64,000 nt of DNA from Flavobacterium chilense (GTDB lineage: Bacteria > Bacteroidota > Bacteroidia > Flavobacteriales > Flavobacteriaceae). Below are positions 17,576 to 27,757 of this stretch, piece after piece. Where the stretch lies: NCBI RefSeq assembly GCF_001602525.1, contig NZ_LSYT01000001.1, positions 1,054,001 through 1,118,000 on the forward strand. The letters are read 5' to 3'. The position numbers were made by a program, and so were the translations under genes. Position 1 is the stretch's first letter, and the number at the start of each line of letters is the position of its first letter. The notes below the pieces were generated by a model, which saw nothing but the letters and a program-made list of their open reading frames with translations, searched no databases and was not told where the DNA came from.

Positions 17576-19333
17576 TTAGTTTATTGTAATTTGAAATGGT
17601 ATGTTCATAACAGATTGTTTTTCTAAGGTTTCTTTTAAAAACAATCCTATTTTTTGCTTATTTTCTATCTGTAAAGCATATTTATCCTGCAAAACAACTT
17701 CAACATCAATGGTTCTAAACACTCCTTGTTTTCTTTGGTTACTAATCCCTACTCCATCTGTAATTAATACTTCTTTTGTAATATCTCTTAAATGATATTG
17801 TACCGCTGATTTTATATCTTGTTTGGTTACTAATCGTTCTTTTGATAAAAAACCATATCGAAGGTTGATTAGTTTTTCTACTTTGTTATTTCTATAAATA
17901 CCACCAATTGAACTTGTCTCAAAAATGGTCGAATCCTGAGCTAATTCAGATAAAATGGTTTGTTTTAAAATGGTACCTTTTTTTAAGTTGTTAGCAGCAT
18001 GTCCGTTTGAAGTCCAATATGAGCAATAAAGAATTTTAGATTTATCCGTTTCATGAATCAAAGCATATACCTCTTCTTCGCTCACATGACTGTAACTGCT
18101 ATTAATTTTGCTTTCTATGGAATTAATCTCTTCATTGATTTTAGTCATCGTAGCATCAATATAATCCGCATTGATATTAGAAAATGAACTAATATCTTCT
18201 CTTAATGCACGTGCTAATTTTTTAAGAAAGAATTTTGCAGTTCTTGAATCATAATTTTCTAATCCTCCGTAAAAGATGGTAAATGTGTTTGCAGTTATAG
18301 AATTAGCCTGTTTAATACCATTCGTAAATTCAGTATTCTTTTCGTTAAAAATTTTCATTACATCAAGAAAATGGGTATTTCTCTCTGCTTTCATAGGAAA
18401 TAAACGTCCTTCTATCTGTGCATTATGAACTCTGTTATTTAACTTTCTGTTGACTATTGGGAATGTGTTTATTTTTATCTGAATTTTATCAAGCTCTTTT
18501 TTAGAAAAGATTTCAGGAAATATAAACTCTAACCAAATCAATCCTGTATTTTTTTTGCCTGATTTCAGTTCTTCTTTTTCAATTTGAAATTTGTCTAATA
18601 TCGATTCGTAAATCAGATTATCAGGGTTTAGTTTCAATTTATAAATAAAATTTTTATAAAATGATTTTACAGCCTCTGTATAATGTTTGTTGTCCTGAAC
18701 CTCATCAAAAGTTTCATTTTCTATTTCAATAAAATTTCCTAAAGTATCTTTTACAGTAACAAATTGCAGAAAAGCATCCAGCGATGAATTTTCAGTTAGA
18801 AATGTAAATTTTAAGGAATTTAGTTTTTCCAGATTTTCTTTTGAAATATCTAATCCAACCCATATACGATGGTCTGAAATTTTATATTGCAGTGGTAAAT
18901 GTTTCACATTTTTTAAAGAATCAATCAAAAACGAGTCATACATTTGAAAACTAACCTCACCTTCTATAATATTCTCGTTGGCAAATGGAGTAAAATGAAT
19001 ATCGTAATCAACATTATTGGCTGCACTTGATTTTACCACAAATTCATTATCATCATTCAATATAACAACACCATTTGTTGCAGTTGTACTTGCCAGAGCA
19101 TGAGCAGGCATGGGTAAATTCCATTGACTTGGCACAATCTCCTGAGCAATACGTTCAATAATTTTATTATCAGATTCAATTCCTTCATGATATAAATAAT
19201 AAAGTTCATGAACAAAAACATCTAATAACAACATCACCAAAGGATCTGCCATATTGATATCTTCAATTCCCCAAATTTCTAAGCACTTCTTTTGTATTCT
19301 GTTTTTTATTTCAATAAACTTGACGTCTTTCAT
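17576..19333 (-). CDS. tssF: T6SS baseplate subunit TssF
   Basis: A 585-residue baseplate protein. The N-terminus includes DPLVMLLLDVFVHELYYLY and the conserved stretch ERIAQEIVPSQWNLPMPAHA, characteristic of TssF. Beta-rich middle domains follow (LIWLEFIFPEIFSKKELDKI, NTFTIFYGGLENYDSR). The C-terminus LGLFLKETL/MNIPFQITIN is consistent with the gp6-like fold. TssF dimers with TssG make the wedges that surround the spike. It is placed 8 bp after tssE and 4 bp before tssH, inside the operon. Cytosolic, no signal peptide. Confidence 0.9.
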   Translation of the reverse strand: MKDVKFIEIKNRIQKKCLEIWGIEDINMADPLVMLLLDVFVHELYYLYHEGIESDNKIIERIAQEIVPSQWNLPMPAHALASTTATNGVVILNDDNEFVVKSSAANNVDYDIHFTPFANENIIEGEVSFQMYDSFLIDSLKNVKHLPLQYKISDHRIWVGLDISKENLEKLNSLKFTFLTENSSLDAFLQFVTVKDTLGNFIEIENETFDEVQDNKHYTEAVKSFYKNFIYKLKLNPDNLIYESILDKFQIEKEELKSGKKNTGLIWLEFIFPEIFSKKELDKIQIKINTFPIVNRKLNNRVHNAQIEGRLFPMKAERNTHFLDVMKIFNEKNTEFTNGIKQANSITANTFTIFYGGLENYDSRTAKFFLKKLARALREDISSFSNINADYIDATMTKINEEINSIESKINSSYSHVSEEEVYALIHETDKSKILYCSYWTSNGHAANNLKKGTILKQTILSELAQDSTIFETSSIGGIYRNNKVEKLINLRYGFLSKERLVTKQDIKSAVQYHLRDITKEVLITDGVGISNQRKQGVFRTIDVEVVLQDKYALQIENKQKIGLFLKETLEKQSVMNIPFQITIN

Positions 19334-19341
19334 AACTTATT

Positions 19342-19761
19342 CTATTGTGAAATTGGGCTTATATTCAATTTTGTGTGAAAACTAAATGGGATTAGACTTT
19401 CAATAATGGAACCTTTTACGACTATGTTTGCTTTTCTTCTAATACTTGAACTTAGTTCCTTATCATCAATTTCGTCGAGGGAAATACTAACCTCACTTAG
19501 CGATAATCTTTTCTCAAATTCAGCAATTGACTTTAACAAGGATTTTCTAACTAAATCTTCCCAGTCTCTTTTCTTGATATGCTGATTAAATTCCAAATCC
19601 CAGATAATAGATCCATAGCTTGGTGTCTCTGGGATCTCTCCAAAAGATGTTGTAATTATCATCATAATATTATAAGCAATCGATTCTTCGATCTTACAAA
19701 AATTATCCTGCGAACCTCTCAATAAAGACTTAAAATTTACTGGGTATTTTAGGTATTTCAT
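19342..19761 (-). CDS. tssE: T6SS baseplate subunit TssE (gp25-like)
   Basis: A 139-residue gp25/lysozyme-like baseplate protein. It has the N-terminal strand YPVNFKSLLRG, the helix ESIAYNIMMIITTSFGEIP and the typical 'pe.p.yGs.i' motif PETPSYGSIIWDLEF. The C-terminal IVVKGSIIESLIPFSFHTKL completes the domain. TssE joins the baseplate to the first sheath ring. It is the first gene of the leftward tss operon and is transcribed away from tssB. Confidence 0.9.
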   Translation of the reverse strand: MKYLKYPVNFKSLLRGSQDNFCKIEESIAYNIMMIITTSFGEIPETPSYGSIIWDLEFNQHIKKRDWEDLVRKSLLKSIAEFEKRLSLSEVSISLDEIDDKELSSSIRRKANIVVKGSIIESLIPFSFHTKLNISPISQ

Positions 19762-19918
19762 CTTTAGACAGCAATTATTGTTTTTTTAACAGATTATCAA
19801 CTTTAATTTTTTTTTAACACACCGTCACAAAAATCTAAATAAAATACTTACAAATCAACATTATTTTAAAGTTTTTTTTTATTAGTTTTACAAAATTAAC
19901 TAAAAATCTTATAAAATT
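19762..19918. promoter_or_regulatory. Divergent promoter region between the tssE operon and tssBC
   Basis: A very AT-rich 157-bp gap between divergent starts. On the minus strand, TAGATTTT (19837-19830) with TTG at 19858-19856 approximates the Bacteroidota TTG/TAnnTTTG pattern. On the plus strand, TAGTTTTA (19883-19890) is a weaker match upstream of tssB. The two transcription units of the apparatus could be co-regulated here. The boxes are approximate. Confidence 0.45.
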
Positions 19919-20371
19919 ATGAGCATGTTCAATTATGGTATTGGTGGCAATGAAGTAAAGGTTGATGCCAATGAATCAATTTTAGAAATTCCTTCAAACA
20001 GAACATTACTGATTCAAAAACTTACAAATGAGCAACCGGTCGGCCCCGAAGCTGTGTATGATTTGCAAACTGTAGAAGCTGTTTTTGAGAAGTACAAACC
20101 TAGCGTAGATTTTGATTTTATTACTGAAGAAGGATCTGATTTAAGCGAGTCAATGGTGTTTCAAAACCTGGGTGATTTTGGAGCAAAATCAATAAAAGAA
20201 AACAGTCCTTTTCTGAATAAATTAAACACAGAAAAAGAACAAGCTTATAAAATTGTACGCCAATTATCCAGTAACAGAGGTTTAATAAAAGCCATTCAGG
20301 ATCCTGCTGTCAAAGAAGCAATAATAGAATTACTTGAAAACGCTAAGAATGAAATTAACAACAAACAATAA
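19919..20371 (+). CDS. tssB: T6SS contractile sheath small subunit TssB
   Basis: A 150-residue TssB. It starts MSMFNYGIGGNEVKVDANES and contains LEIPSNRTLLIQKLT, KPSVDFDFITEEGSDLSE and LGDFGAKSIKENSPFLNKL, which follow the family pattern in which the 'F.d..dF.p' segment precedes the C-terminal helices. TssB and TssC interlock to form the contractile sheath that drives the Hcp tube. It is 2 bp upstream of tssC, so the pair is translationally linked. Confidence 0.93.
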   Translation: MSMFNYGIGGNEVKVDANESILEIPSNRTLLIQKLTNEQPVGPEAVYDLQTVEAVFEKYKPSVDFDFITEEGSDLSESMVFQNLGDFGAKSIKENSPFLNKLNTEKEQAYKIVRQLSSNRGLIKAIQDPAVKEAIIELLENAKNEINNKQ

Positions 20372-20373
20372 AT

Positions 20374-21741
20374 ATGGCAACTCAAACTAAAGAACAAAAA
20401 AGTCACGGTTCTTCAACCGAACAATTGCTACAAGAAGCTCCAAGCAGCAAAATAAACTTATTAAATGAATACGGAGGTTTTGCCTTTTTAGAAAACGTAA
20501 TCGACGGATTATCAAACTTAAACCCTACAAGAAAAGCCAGAAAAAATATTTTCCTGAATGATGCTCAGTGGGAAAGTGAGAGAACAACTCTTAACAACAG
20601 ACTTGATTTATGGTTAGATTTACTAAAAGGCAACAATTCTGTTGAATCTATGATCGAAGTAGCAAATGCAAAAGCTACATCTGCAGATGCAACTTTAAAT
20701 AAGAATTTAAAATATGCTTTAAATACTTCAAGAGAGCTTGAAACATCCTATAGAAGTGTCGCTTTATTCTATAAAAATGCGGAAAGTGACAAAATTAAAA
20801 ACGTAACAATTGTAAATGCTGATATCTCTCAATTGAAAGATTTAGATAATACTTTGTTTATTGATTATGTTTCAAATGAACTAAAACAAAATTTTGACAG
20901 ATTAGATTTAAGAAAAAACTATTCTATTCTTTCTGTACCTGGTTATTTAGGTTCTAATGCAGTCTTAGACAAATGGTCTAAAATAGCACACGAAAACAAA
21001 ACCGTATTATTAACTGATTTTCAAGATCTTGAAACTCCAGATGATGTTATAGATATTTTCTTTAATGCCAATCATACAGGTGGTGACGTCTATAAATCAA
21101 ACACAATTATGACTTGTAACTATTTGCTGGGAAGAAGCAAATATGATGAAGTTGGAGAAGAAGATAATTTATATGTACCACCATCAACTTCATTAGCTGG
21201 TAAAATATATAAAACTCTAATGTCTCAGGTAGTTGCCGGTAAAAAATTTGGAGGCCTTAATGAAGTCGAAAGTGTTCGTTTTGATTTGAAAAAAAGCGAA
21301 ATTTCCGAAATCGAAAAAATGGGATTAGTACCGATGGTTAACGAATATAGCAAAATAATGGCTTTCTCTGCTAAAACATTATTTAACGGAGACAATTTAG
21401 GCTTGCAAACCTATTCAGTAGTTAGAGTATTTGACCATATTACAAAAGTACTTTTCGATTTCTTAAACAGAAGAGCTTTTGAGAATTGGACTACCAGAAC
21501 AGAAGCTGATTTAAGAAGCCAGATTATTAAGTTTTTAGATGGTATTAAAGGCCCAACTAACTTAATCGAAAAATTTACAGTAATGAAAATTGAGCAGGAT
21601 AAAACTCAAAAGGACAGAATTTTACTGGACATTCATATCACTCCTTATTTCCCTGCAAAAAGCTTTGTAATCCAGTTGGACGGACACAAAGGAGATGGTC
21701 CGGAAGAAGCAGTTTGGCATAGTGATTATAAACAGGTATAA
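20374..21741 (+). CDS. tssC: T6SS contractile sheath large subunit TssC
   Basis: A 455-residue sheath protein. It contains RLDLWLDLLKGNNSVE, LKYALNTSRELETSYRSVALF and KFTVMKIEQDKTQKDRILLD. The C-terminal half includes the core strands 'DRILLDIHITPYFPAKSFVI', which intertwine with TssB. The protein is slightly shorter than proteobacterial TssC (about 490), as is normal in subtype iii. It ends the rightward unit and is followed by a strong bidirectional terminator that separates it from convergent parC. Confidence 0.93.
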   Translation: MATQTKEQKSHGSSTEQLLQEAPSSKINLLNEYGGFAFLENVIDGLSNLNPTRKARKNIFLNDAQWESERTTLNNRLDLWLDLLKGNNSVESMIEVANAKATSADATLNKNLKYALNTSRELETSYRSVALFYKNAESDKIKNVTIVNADISQLKDLDNTLFIDYVSNELKQNFDRLDLRKNYSILSVPGYLGSNAVLDKWSKIAHENKTVLLTDFQDLETPDDVIDIFFNANHTGGDVYKSNTIMTCNYLLGRSKYDEVGEEDNLYVPPSTSLAGKIYKTLMSQVVAGKKFGGLNEVESVRFDLKKSEISEIEKMGLVPMVNEYSKIMAFSAKTLFNGDNLGLQTYSVVRVFDHITKVLFDFLNRRAFENWTTRTEADLRSQIIKFLDGIKGPTNLIEKFTVMKIEQDKTQKDRILLDIHITPYFPAKSFVIQLDGHKGDGPEEAVWHSDYKQV

Positions 21742-21847
21742 TTAATTTCTCTTTACCAAAAAGATATTTTTAATTAAGCCGTAAACGATGTATAATTTAC
21801 GTCTTAAACAACCTATACTACAGAACTAAACTATTTAGTACTACTAT

Positions 21848-21884
21848 AAAAAAACGCTAAGAAATACTCTTAGCGTTTTTTATA
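21848..21884. terminator. Bidirectional terminator between tssC and parC
   Basis: The stem AAAAACGCTAAG pairs with CTTAGCGTTTTT around a short loop. A-tract and T-tract flanks suit both convergent transcripts. Confidence 0.85.
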
Positions 21885-21887
21885 TTT

Positions 21888-24608
21888 TTAATCTAAAACC
21901 AGACCTATCTGACCATCATCATCTAACTCTGTTTCAACCGAATCATCTTCTGATAATTCTGGTTTTTCCGGAACTTCTTCCACAGGTTCTTCGTATGGCA
22001 ACGGATCTAATAAATTAACCTGTTTTAATTTATCTGTTGTTAATTGATTACCTAAGGCTTTAAAACCTTTTACGGCTATAAAATCTTCTACATCAATATG
22101 CAAATCTTCTTTTTGCACTCCTTTTACTTTAGCAAAAACCAATTGCGCCACCGGACGATAATCTGTTGATACAATTTCTAATTGCGAATTTGGATGATCT
22201 GTAATGAAGCTTTCTTCTTTACCTTCATTTTCGACAAGGAAACGTTTCAGGAAATAACGCTCTTTTTCACCATCATAATAAATAGCAGAAATTGGTTTCT
22301 TAGGTTTCCATTTTTCCAAAACAATCATATCTTCCTCAAAGTGAGTAGATAATTCAGGAATAATCACTTTCAATTTACCTGCCTGACTAATTATCAGGAT
22401 TTTATCACTTGGTTTAAATTCTCCTAACAATTCTCCTCTGGCATCAACATTTAAACGTTTTACAGTATCATCAAACCAGACTTTTCTTGGTAATAAAGTC
22501 GAAATTCCTTTCTCTTTTAATTCGATTTTCTTAATTGGGTATTTAGTAACCAGATTCCCTTTAGAACCACGTCCTTTAATCGCTAACTTAGCAAAATCAA
22601 TATCGAATTTCAATTTCTTGATAGTTCCAACCTGACGAAGTAAAATAGTCACTACCTCAGCTTCTCCATTTGGATTGTGTGAAAAATAAACCACCTGAGA
22701 GCCGTTTGTACCATTCGTTAAATCATAGGCTTTATCCCTTGTTACACCGGTAACATTAAAACGTTTTATATAAGATGGGCCTGATTTACCATCACGGTAC
22801 ATCATATTATAAATGGTACGTTTATCGTTTTTATCAAAAACTGCAGCGTGTATAATGTCTTTTCCAATAAAAGTTTTGGCGTCTACTTTTGTTATCATTA
22901 ATGTTCCGTCTCTTAAGAACACAATAACATCATCAATATCAGAACAATCACCTACGTATTCGTCTTTCTTTAAACTCGTTCCAACAAAACCTTCCTCGCG
23001 GTTTACATAAAGTTTTGTGTTACGTAAAACTACTTTTGTAGCTTCAACATTATCAAAGACACGAAGTTCAGTCTGACGCTCACGGCCTTTTCCGTATTTC
23101 TCTTTTAATTTAGTAAAATACAAAATGGCAAAATCAGTAAGATGCTCCAAATTATGCTCCACCTCTTTCATTTCTTCTTCTAACCTTGAAATCAAGTCAT
23201 CAGCTTTATCAGAATCGAAGCGCGTAATACGAATCATCGGAATCTGAGTCAATCTCTGTAAATCGTCATCATTGATTTCTCTAACGAATGATTTTTTGAA
23301 AGGCTCAAAACGATCGTATAAATATTTGTAAAGTGATTCTCTGTCTCCGTATAATTTGAAGTCAATATACATTTCTTCACGAATGAATATTTTTTCTAAA
23401 GTAGAGAAATGCCATTTGTTTTTTAACTCTTCTAACTGAATTTCTAATTCCTGACGTAATAAATCAACTGTTCTGTGTGTTGAAATTTTCAACATTTCAG
23501 AAACACCAATAAATAATGGTTTGTTGTCTTCAATAACACAACCTAAAGGCGCTACAGAAGTTTCGCAGGCTGTAAATGCAAATAAAGCATCAATTGTTTT
23601 ATCTGGAGAAACGCCCGGGAAAAGGTGAATTAAAATCTCAACATCTGCTGCTGTATTGTCTTCAATTTTTTTGATTTTGATTTTACCTTTTTCATTGGCT
23701 TTCAAAATACTGTCAATCAAGGTCGTAGTATTGGTCGAAAACGGTATTTGCGTTATCACCAATGTATTTTTGTCTAATTGAGCAATTTTAGCACGTACAC
23801 GCACACGTCCACCACGAAGACCATCATTATAATTTGACACATCGGCAATACCTTGTGTCATGAAATCAGGATATAATGTAAAAGCTTTTCCTTTTAAGAT
23901 TTTGATTGACGCATCAATTAACTCATTGAAGTTATGAGGTAATACTTTTGTCGAAAGTCCAACCGCAATACCTTCTGCACCCTGTGCCAAAAGCAACGGA
24001 AACTTTACCGGAAGATTGTTTGGCTCTGCACGACGACCATCATACGAAACTCCCCAATCGGTAATTTTTGGAGAATATAAAACCTCCAAAGCAAATTTAG
24101 ATAAACGTGCCTCAATATAACGCGAAGCTGCTGCTCCGTCTCCGGTCAAAATGTTACCCCAGTTTCCCTGGCAGTCAATCAATAAATCTTTTTGACCAAT
24201 TTGTACCATAGCATCACCAATACTCGCATCTCCGTGTGGGTGATACTGCATGGTGTGCCCTACTACATTGGCAACTTTATTATAACGACCATCATCCAAC
24301 TCTTTTAGAGAGTGCATAATACGACGCTGAACTGGTTTAAATCCGTCCTCGATAGCAGGAACTGCACGTTCCAGAATTACGTACGAAGCATAATCCAGAA
24401 ACCAGTCTTTGTACATTCCCGTTACTTTTGTAATAACGTCTTCTCCTTCTTCTTCCTGATTTTCGTAAAAATGCTGTCCTTCGAAATTCTTCGCATCTAC
24501 ATTGATAATATCCTCATCATCGCCATCCAGATTGTCATCCATCAGGTTTTCATCTGAATTATTCTCGTCGTCGTTTGGAATTATGTTATCGTCTTCTTCG
24601 TCTTTCAT
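21888..24608 (-). CDS. parC: DNA topoisomerase IV subunit A
   Basis: A 906-residue type IIA topoisomerase A subunit. The breakage-reunion domain includes YASYVILERAVPAIEDGFKP, the QYHPHGDASIGDAMV helix and ASRYIEARLS with the active Tyr (about 162). The C-terminal part (about 520 onward) has beta-propeller-like blades but no perfect GyrA box, and the tail is acidic. Pairing with a ParE-type B subunit two genes upstream supports topoisomerase IV rather than gyrase. It decatenates daughter chromosomes. At the position of the fluoroquinolone-sensing Ser there is Ala (HGDASI). The acidic N-terminus (DEEDDNIIPNDDENNSDE) is an added extension. Cytosolic. Confidence 0.93.
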   Translation of the reverse strand: MKDEEDDNIIPNDDENNSDENLMDDNLDGDDEDIINVDAKNFEGQHFYENQEEEGEDVITKVTGMYKDWFLDYASYVILERAVPAIEDGFKPVQRRIMHSLKELDDGRYNKVANVVGHTMQYHPHGDASIGDAMVQIGQKDLLIDCQGNWGNILTGDGAAASRYIEARLSKFALEVLYSPKITDWGVSYDGRRAEPNNLPVKFPLLLAQGAEGIAVGLSTKVLPHNFNELIDASIKILKGKAFTLYPDFMTQGIADVSNYNDGLRGGRVRVRAKIAQLDKNTLVITQIPFSTNTTTLIDSILKANEKGKIKIKKIEDNTAADVEILIHLFPGVSPDKTIDALFAFTACETSVAPLGCVIEDNKPLFIGVSEMLKISTHRTVDLLRQELEIQLEELKNKWHFSTLEKIFIREEMYIDFKLYGDRESLYKYLYDRFEPFKKSFVREINDDDLQRLTQIPMIRITRFDSDKADDLISRLEEEMKEVEHNLEHLTDFAILYFTKLKEKYGKGRERQTELRVFDNVEATKVVLRNTKLYVNREEGFVGTSLKKDEYVGDCSDIDDVIVFLRDGTLMITKVDAKTFIGKDIIHAAVFDKNDKRTIYNMMYRDGKSGPSYIKRFNVTGVTRDKAYDLTNGTNGSQVVYFSHNPNGEAEVVTILLRQVGTIKKLKFDIDFAKLAIKGRGSKGNLVTKYPIKKIELKEKGISTLLPRKVWFDDTVKRLNVDARGELLGEFKPSDKILIISQAGKLKVIIPELSTHFEEDMIVLEKWKPKKPISAIYYDGEKERYFLKRFLVENEGKEESFITDHPNSQLEIVSTDYRPVAQLVFAKVKGVQKEDLHIDVEDFIAVKGFKALGNQLTTDKLKQVNLLDPLPYEEPVEEVPEKPELSEDDSVETELDDDGQIGLVLD

Positions 24609-24638
24609 TTAATTATATTCGAAATTATAATTTTAATC

Positions 24639-25706
24639 TTATTTGTTTTCAAGAAGTTTTTTCAAAACTTCTACACTTGGTAAAACGGTTTTATATTTAC
24701 TGGCAAAAATTTGCTCATTGTTTTCTGGCAAAGTATATTTTACTACAGATTCGCTTTTATTTTGGCAAAGTACAATCCCAATAGTTTTGTTTTCATCTTC
24801 CAGTCGCATTTCTCTGTCATAATAATTGACATACATTTGCATCTGCCCTAAATCCTGATGTTTTAATTCTCCAATTTTCAAATCAATAAGAACAAAACAT
24901 CTCAGGATTCTATTGTAAAAAACTAAATCAATTCTAAAATGTTTATCATCAAAAGTAATTCTTTCCTGTCTGGCAACAAAGGTAAAACCGTGACCTAATT
25001 CTAATAAAAATTGCTCCAGTTTATTAATGATTTCTTCTTCTAATTGAGATTCTGAATATTGATTTAATTCAGGTAATCCTAAAAACTCAAGAATATAAGG
25101 ATCTTTGATAATATCTTTCGGTTTCTCGATGATCTGACCTTGCTCTGAGAGCTTTAAGATTCCTTCTTTATCTCTGCTTAAAGCTAATCGTGTATAAAGC
25201 GCTGTGTCATATTGGCGTTTTAATTCCCGAACACTCCAATTGTTTTTTTCAGATTCTATTTTGTAAAAACGTCTTTCTTTTTCATCATCAATTTTCATTA
25301 AAAAAACATAATGGGTAAAAGTCAATTTAAAAAATGACGATAATGTATGATAATCTACTTTATTAAATTCCGCAGTCAGTGACTGCGCTTTTTGAATTTG
25401 TAAAATCCTAGTCAATGACTCGGATCTTGAATAAGTCATATAGAATTGTCTTATTTGTTCCAAATTCCGAATCGAAAACCCCTTCCCAAATTCTTCTGTT
25501 AACTGCTTAGAAAGCCCTTTTAAAAGTTGTTTTCCATATTCAGCTCTATTTTTTCCGTTTTGTTCTTCTTCAACGATTATTCTTCCAATTTCAAAATAAG
25601 TAATTGTCATTGTTGAATTTACGGTACGTAAAACCTGTTGTCGGGCATTTTGTAATAACTCGGCAACTTGTTGAAAAATAACTTTATTTTGAAGACCGTC
25701 TGACAA
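24639..25706 (-). CDS. DUF1016/YhcG-family PDDEXK nuclease-domain protein
   Basis: A 355-residue protein with an N-terminal DUF1016 helical domain (about 10-170; MTITYFEIGRIIVEEEQNG, KGLSKQLTEEFGKGFSIRN) and a C-terminal PDDEXK domain (about 215-340). Candidate catalytic residues are the acidic residue in ARQERITF, Asp in FRIDLVFYN, and DLK in LIDLKIGEL. YhcG-like proteins are thought to act in nucleic acid processing or defence, and the substrate is unknown. The gene sits between parE (19 bp) and parC (30 bp) on the same strand, so it is likely an insertion into a topoisomerase operon that is usually contiguous. There is no neighbouring restriction-modification gene. Confidence 0.88.
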   Translation of the reverse strand: MSDGLQNKVIFQQVAELLQNARQQVLRTVNSTMTITYFEIGRIIVEEEQNGKNRAEYGKQLLKGLSKQLTEEFGKGFSIRNLEQIRQFYMTYSRSESLTRILQIQKAQSLTAEFNKVDYHTLSSFFKLTFTHYVFLMKIDDEKERRFYKIESEKNNWSVRELKRQYDTALYTRLALSRDKEGILKLSEQGQIIEKPKDIIKDPYILEFLGLPELNQYSESQLEEEIINKLEQFLLELGHGFTFVARQERITFDDKHFRIDLVFYNRILRCFVLIDLKIGELKHQDLGQMQMYVNYYDREMRLEDENKTIGIVLCQNKSESVVKYTLPENNEQIFASKYKTVLPSVEVLKKLLENK

Positions 25707-25725
25707 TATATTCTACTTTTAAATT

Positions 25726-27594
25726 CTAAACCTCCTCAAGCTCATCAATCTCAACTTTCAGGTTCTTGATAATAAACTCTTGTCTGTCCGGAGTATTTTT
25801 ACCCATATAGAAAGATAATAACTGCTCTATCGAAGTATTTTTGTCCATCATAATCGGGTCCAGACGAATGGTCTCTCCAATAAAGTTTTTAAACTCATCT
25901 GGCGAAATCTCTCCTAAACCTTTAAATCGGGTGATTTCCGGTTTTGGTTTTAGTTTTTCGATAGCATCTTTTCTTTCTTCTTCAGAATAACAATAAATGG
26001 TTTCTTTTTTGTTTCGAACCCTGAAAAGTGGTGTCTGCAAAATGTACAAATGTCCTTCTTTGATTAATTCCGGGAAAAACTGAAGGAAAAATGTAATTAA
26101 CAACAAACGAATGTGCATTCCGTCGACATCGGCATCGGTTGCAATTACAATGTTATTGTAACGCAATTTTTCCAATCCGTCTTCGATATCCAAAGCCGCT
26201 TGTAATAAATTGAATTCTTCATTTTCATACACAATTTTCTTTGTCATTCCGTATGAATTCAAAGGCTTACCACGTAAACTAAAAACCGCTTGTGTATTTA
26301 CATCACGCGATTTGGTAATCGACCCGGAAGCCGAATCTCCCTCGGTAATAAAAAGGGTACTTTCTAAGTTTCTGGGATTTTTAGTATCTGGAAGGTGCGC
26401 ACGGCAATCCCTTAATTTCTTATTGTGCAGATTGGCCTTTTTAGCACGATCTGTTGCTAATTTTCTAATTCCTGATAACTCTTTACGCTCACGTTCAGCC
26501 TGCAAAATTTTACGCAATAACGCTTCTGCTGTTGTAGGATTCTTGTGTAAATAATTATCTAGTTTGGTTTTGATAAAGTCGTTTACAAAGGTACGTACTG
26601 AAACTGGTGGTGTTCCGTCATCAGACCCCATATCTGTCGATCCTAATTTGGTTTTGGTTTGCGATTCAAAAACCGGTTCCATTACCTTAATGCTAATCGC
26701 ACTTACAATGGATTTACGAACATCAGAGGCTTCAAAGTTTTTATTGTAAAACTCACGGATCGTTTTTACAATTGCTTCTCTGTAAGCAGCTAAGTGCGTT
26801 CCTCCCTGTGTAGTATTCTGACCGTTTACAAAAGAGTGATATTCTTCGCTGTATTGCGTTTTACTGTGTGTTAACGCTACTTCGATATCATGCTCTTTTA
26901 AATGGATAATTGGATATTCTAAATCATCTTCGTTAATGGTTTCTTCTAATAAATCACGAAGTCCATTTTCTGAATAGTATTTTTCACCGTTAAAAATAAT
27001 CGTCAAACCATTGTTTAGGTAACAATAGTTTTTAACCATTTTGATTACATATTCTAAACGGAATTTGTAATTTTTAAAGATCGATTCATCCGGCGTAAAA
27101 GTTACTTTTGTTCCTTTACGTTTTGTGGTTTCGATTATATCTTCTTCTAAAACTAAATTTCCCGCAGAAAATTCAGCTGCTTTCTGTTTCTCATCACGAA
27201 CAGATTCTACTCTGAAATAATTTGAAAGTGCATTTACTGCTTTTGTTCCGACACCGTTCAGACCTACTGATTTCTGGAAAGCTTTAGAATCATACTTTCC
27301 TCCGGTATTCATTTTCGAAACTACATCAACTACTTTTCCTAACGGAATTCCACGTCCGTAATCACGAACAGAAACCGTTTTATCTTTTATCGTTACTTCA
27401 ATAGTTTTTCCTGAGCCCATTACAAACTCATCGATACAGTTGTCTAAAACCTCTTTTAAAAGGATATAGATACCGTCATCCGGCGAAGATCCGTCTCCCA
27501 ATTTCCCGATATACATTCCGGGACGCATACGGATATGTTCTTTCCAATCGAGTGATCGAATATTATCTTCGGTATATTGATTTTGCTCTAGCAT
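25726..27594 (-). CDS. parE: DNA topoisomerase IV subunit B
   Basis: A 622-residue GHKL ATPase/TOPRIM protein. The N-terminus [17 protein letters not shown], the ATP-binding [13 protein letters not shown] and VRDYGRGIP, and the loop [14 protein letters not shown] are classic. The TOPRIM part has [12 protein letters not shown] and [12 protein letters not shown], and FKGLGEI near the end. The length fits ParE (about 620-630) rather than GyrB (about 645-800). It supplies ATP-driven strand passage with ParC. It heads a leftward unit: parE, DUF1016, parC. Confidence 0.93.
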   Translation of the reverse strand: MLEQNQYTEDNIRSLDWKEHIRMRPGMYIGKLGDGSSPDDGIYILLKEVLDNCIDEFVMGSGKTIEVTIKDKTVSVRDYGRGIPLGKVVDVVSKMNTGGKYDSKAFQKSVGLNGVGTKAVNALSNYFRVESVRDEKQKAAEFSAGNLVLEEDIIETTKRKGTKVTFTPDESIFKNYKFRLEYVIKMVKNYCYLNNGLTIIFNGEKYYSENGLRDLLEETINEDDLEYPIIHLKEHDIEVALTHSKTQYSEEYHSFVNGQNTTQGGTHLAAYREAIVKTIREFYNKNFEASDVRKSIVSAISIKVMEPVFESQTKTKLGSTDMGSDDGTPPVSVRTFVNDFIKTKLDNYLHKNPTTAEALLRKILQAERERKELSGIRKLATDRAKKANLHNKKLRDCRAHLPDTKNPRNLESTLFITEGDSASGSITKSRDVNTQAVFSLRGKPLNSYGMTKKIVYENEEFNLLQAALDIEDGLEKLRYNNIVIATDADVDGMHIRLLLITFFLQFFPELIKEGHLYILQTPLFRVRNKKETIYCYSEEERKDAIEKLKPKPEITRFKGLGEISPDEFKNFIGETIRLDPIMMDKNTSIEQLLSFYMGKNTPDRQEFIIKNLKVEIDELEEV

Positions 27595-27757
27595 AAAGTA
27601 AATTGGATTTTTGGCTAATGTACCATTTATCGGTAAAAAATGAAAGCGTATTATTTCTTTTGTTATGAATAATAACAGGTTTAAATTCTATTTAAATTGA
27701 TTTTAAAATAATACGGGTGCTAAAAATATAAAAAATCAGTCTTGAAACAAAAAAATA

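Noticed and set aside
4404..21741. Contractile-tail genes as prophage or extracellular injection system
   Set aside because: ClpV, TssK, TssF/G, Hcp and subtype-iii envelope proteins are present, while phage packaging, portal and capsid genes are not.
24639..25706. Restriction-modification locus
   Set aside because: No methyltransferase or specificity subunit is adjacent; the only relevant gene is the DUF1016 nuclease.
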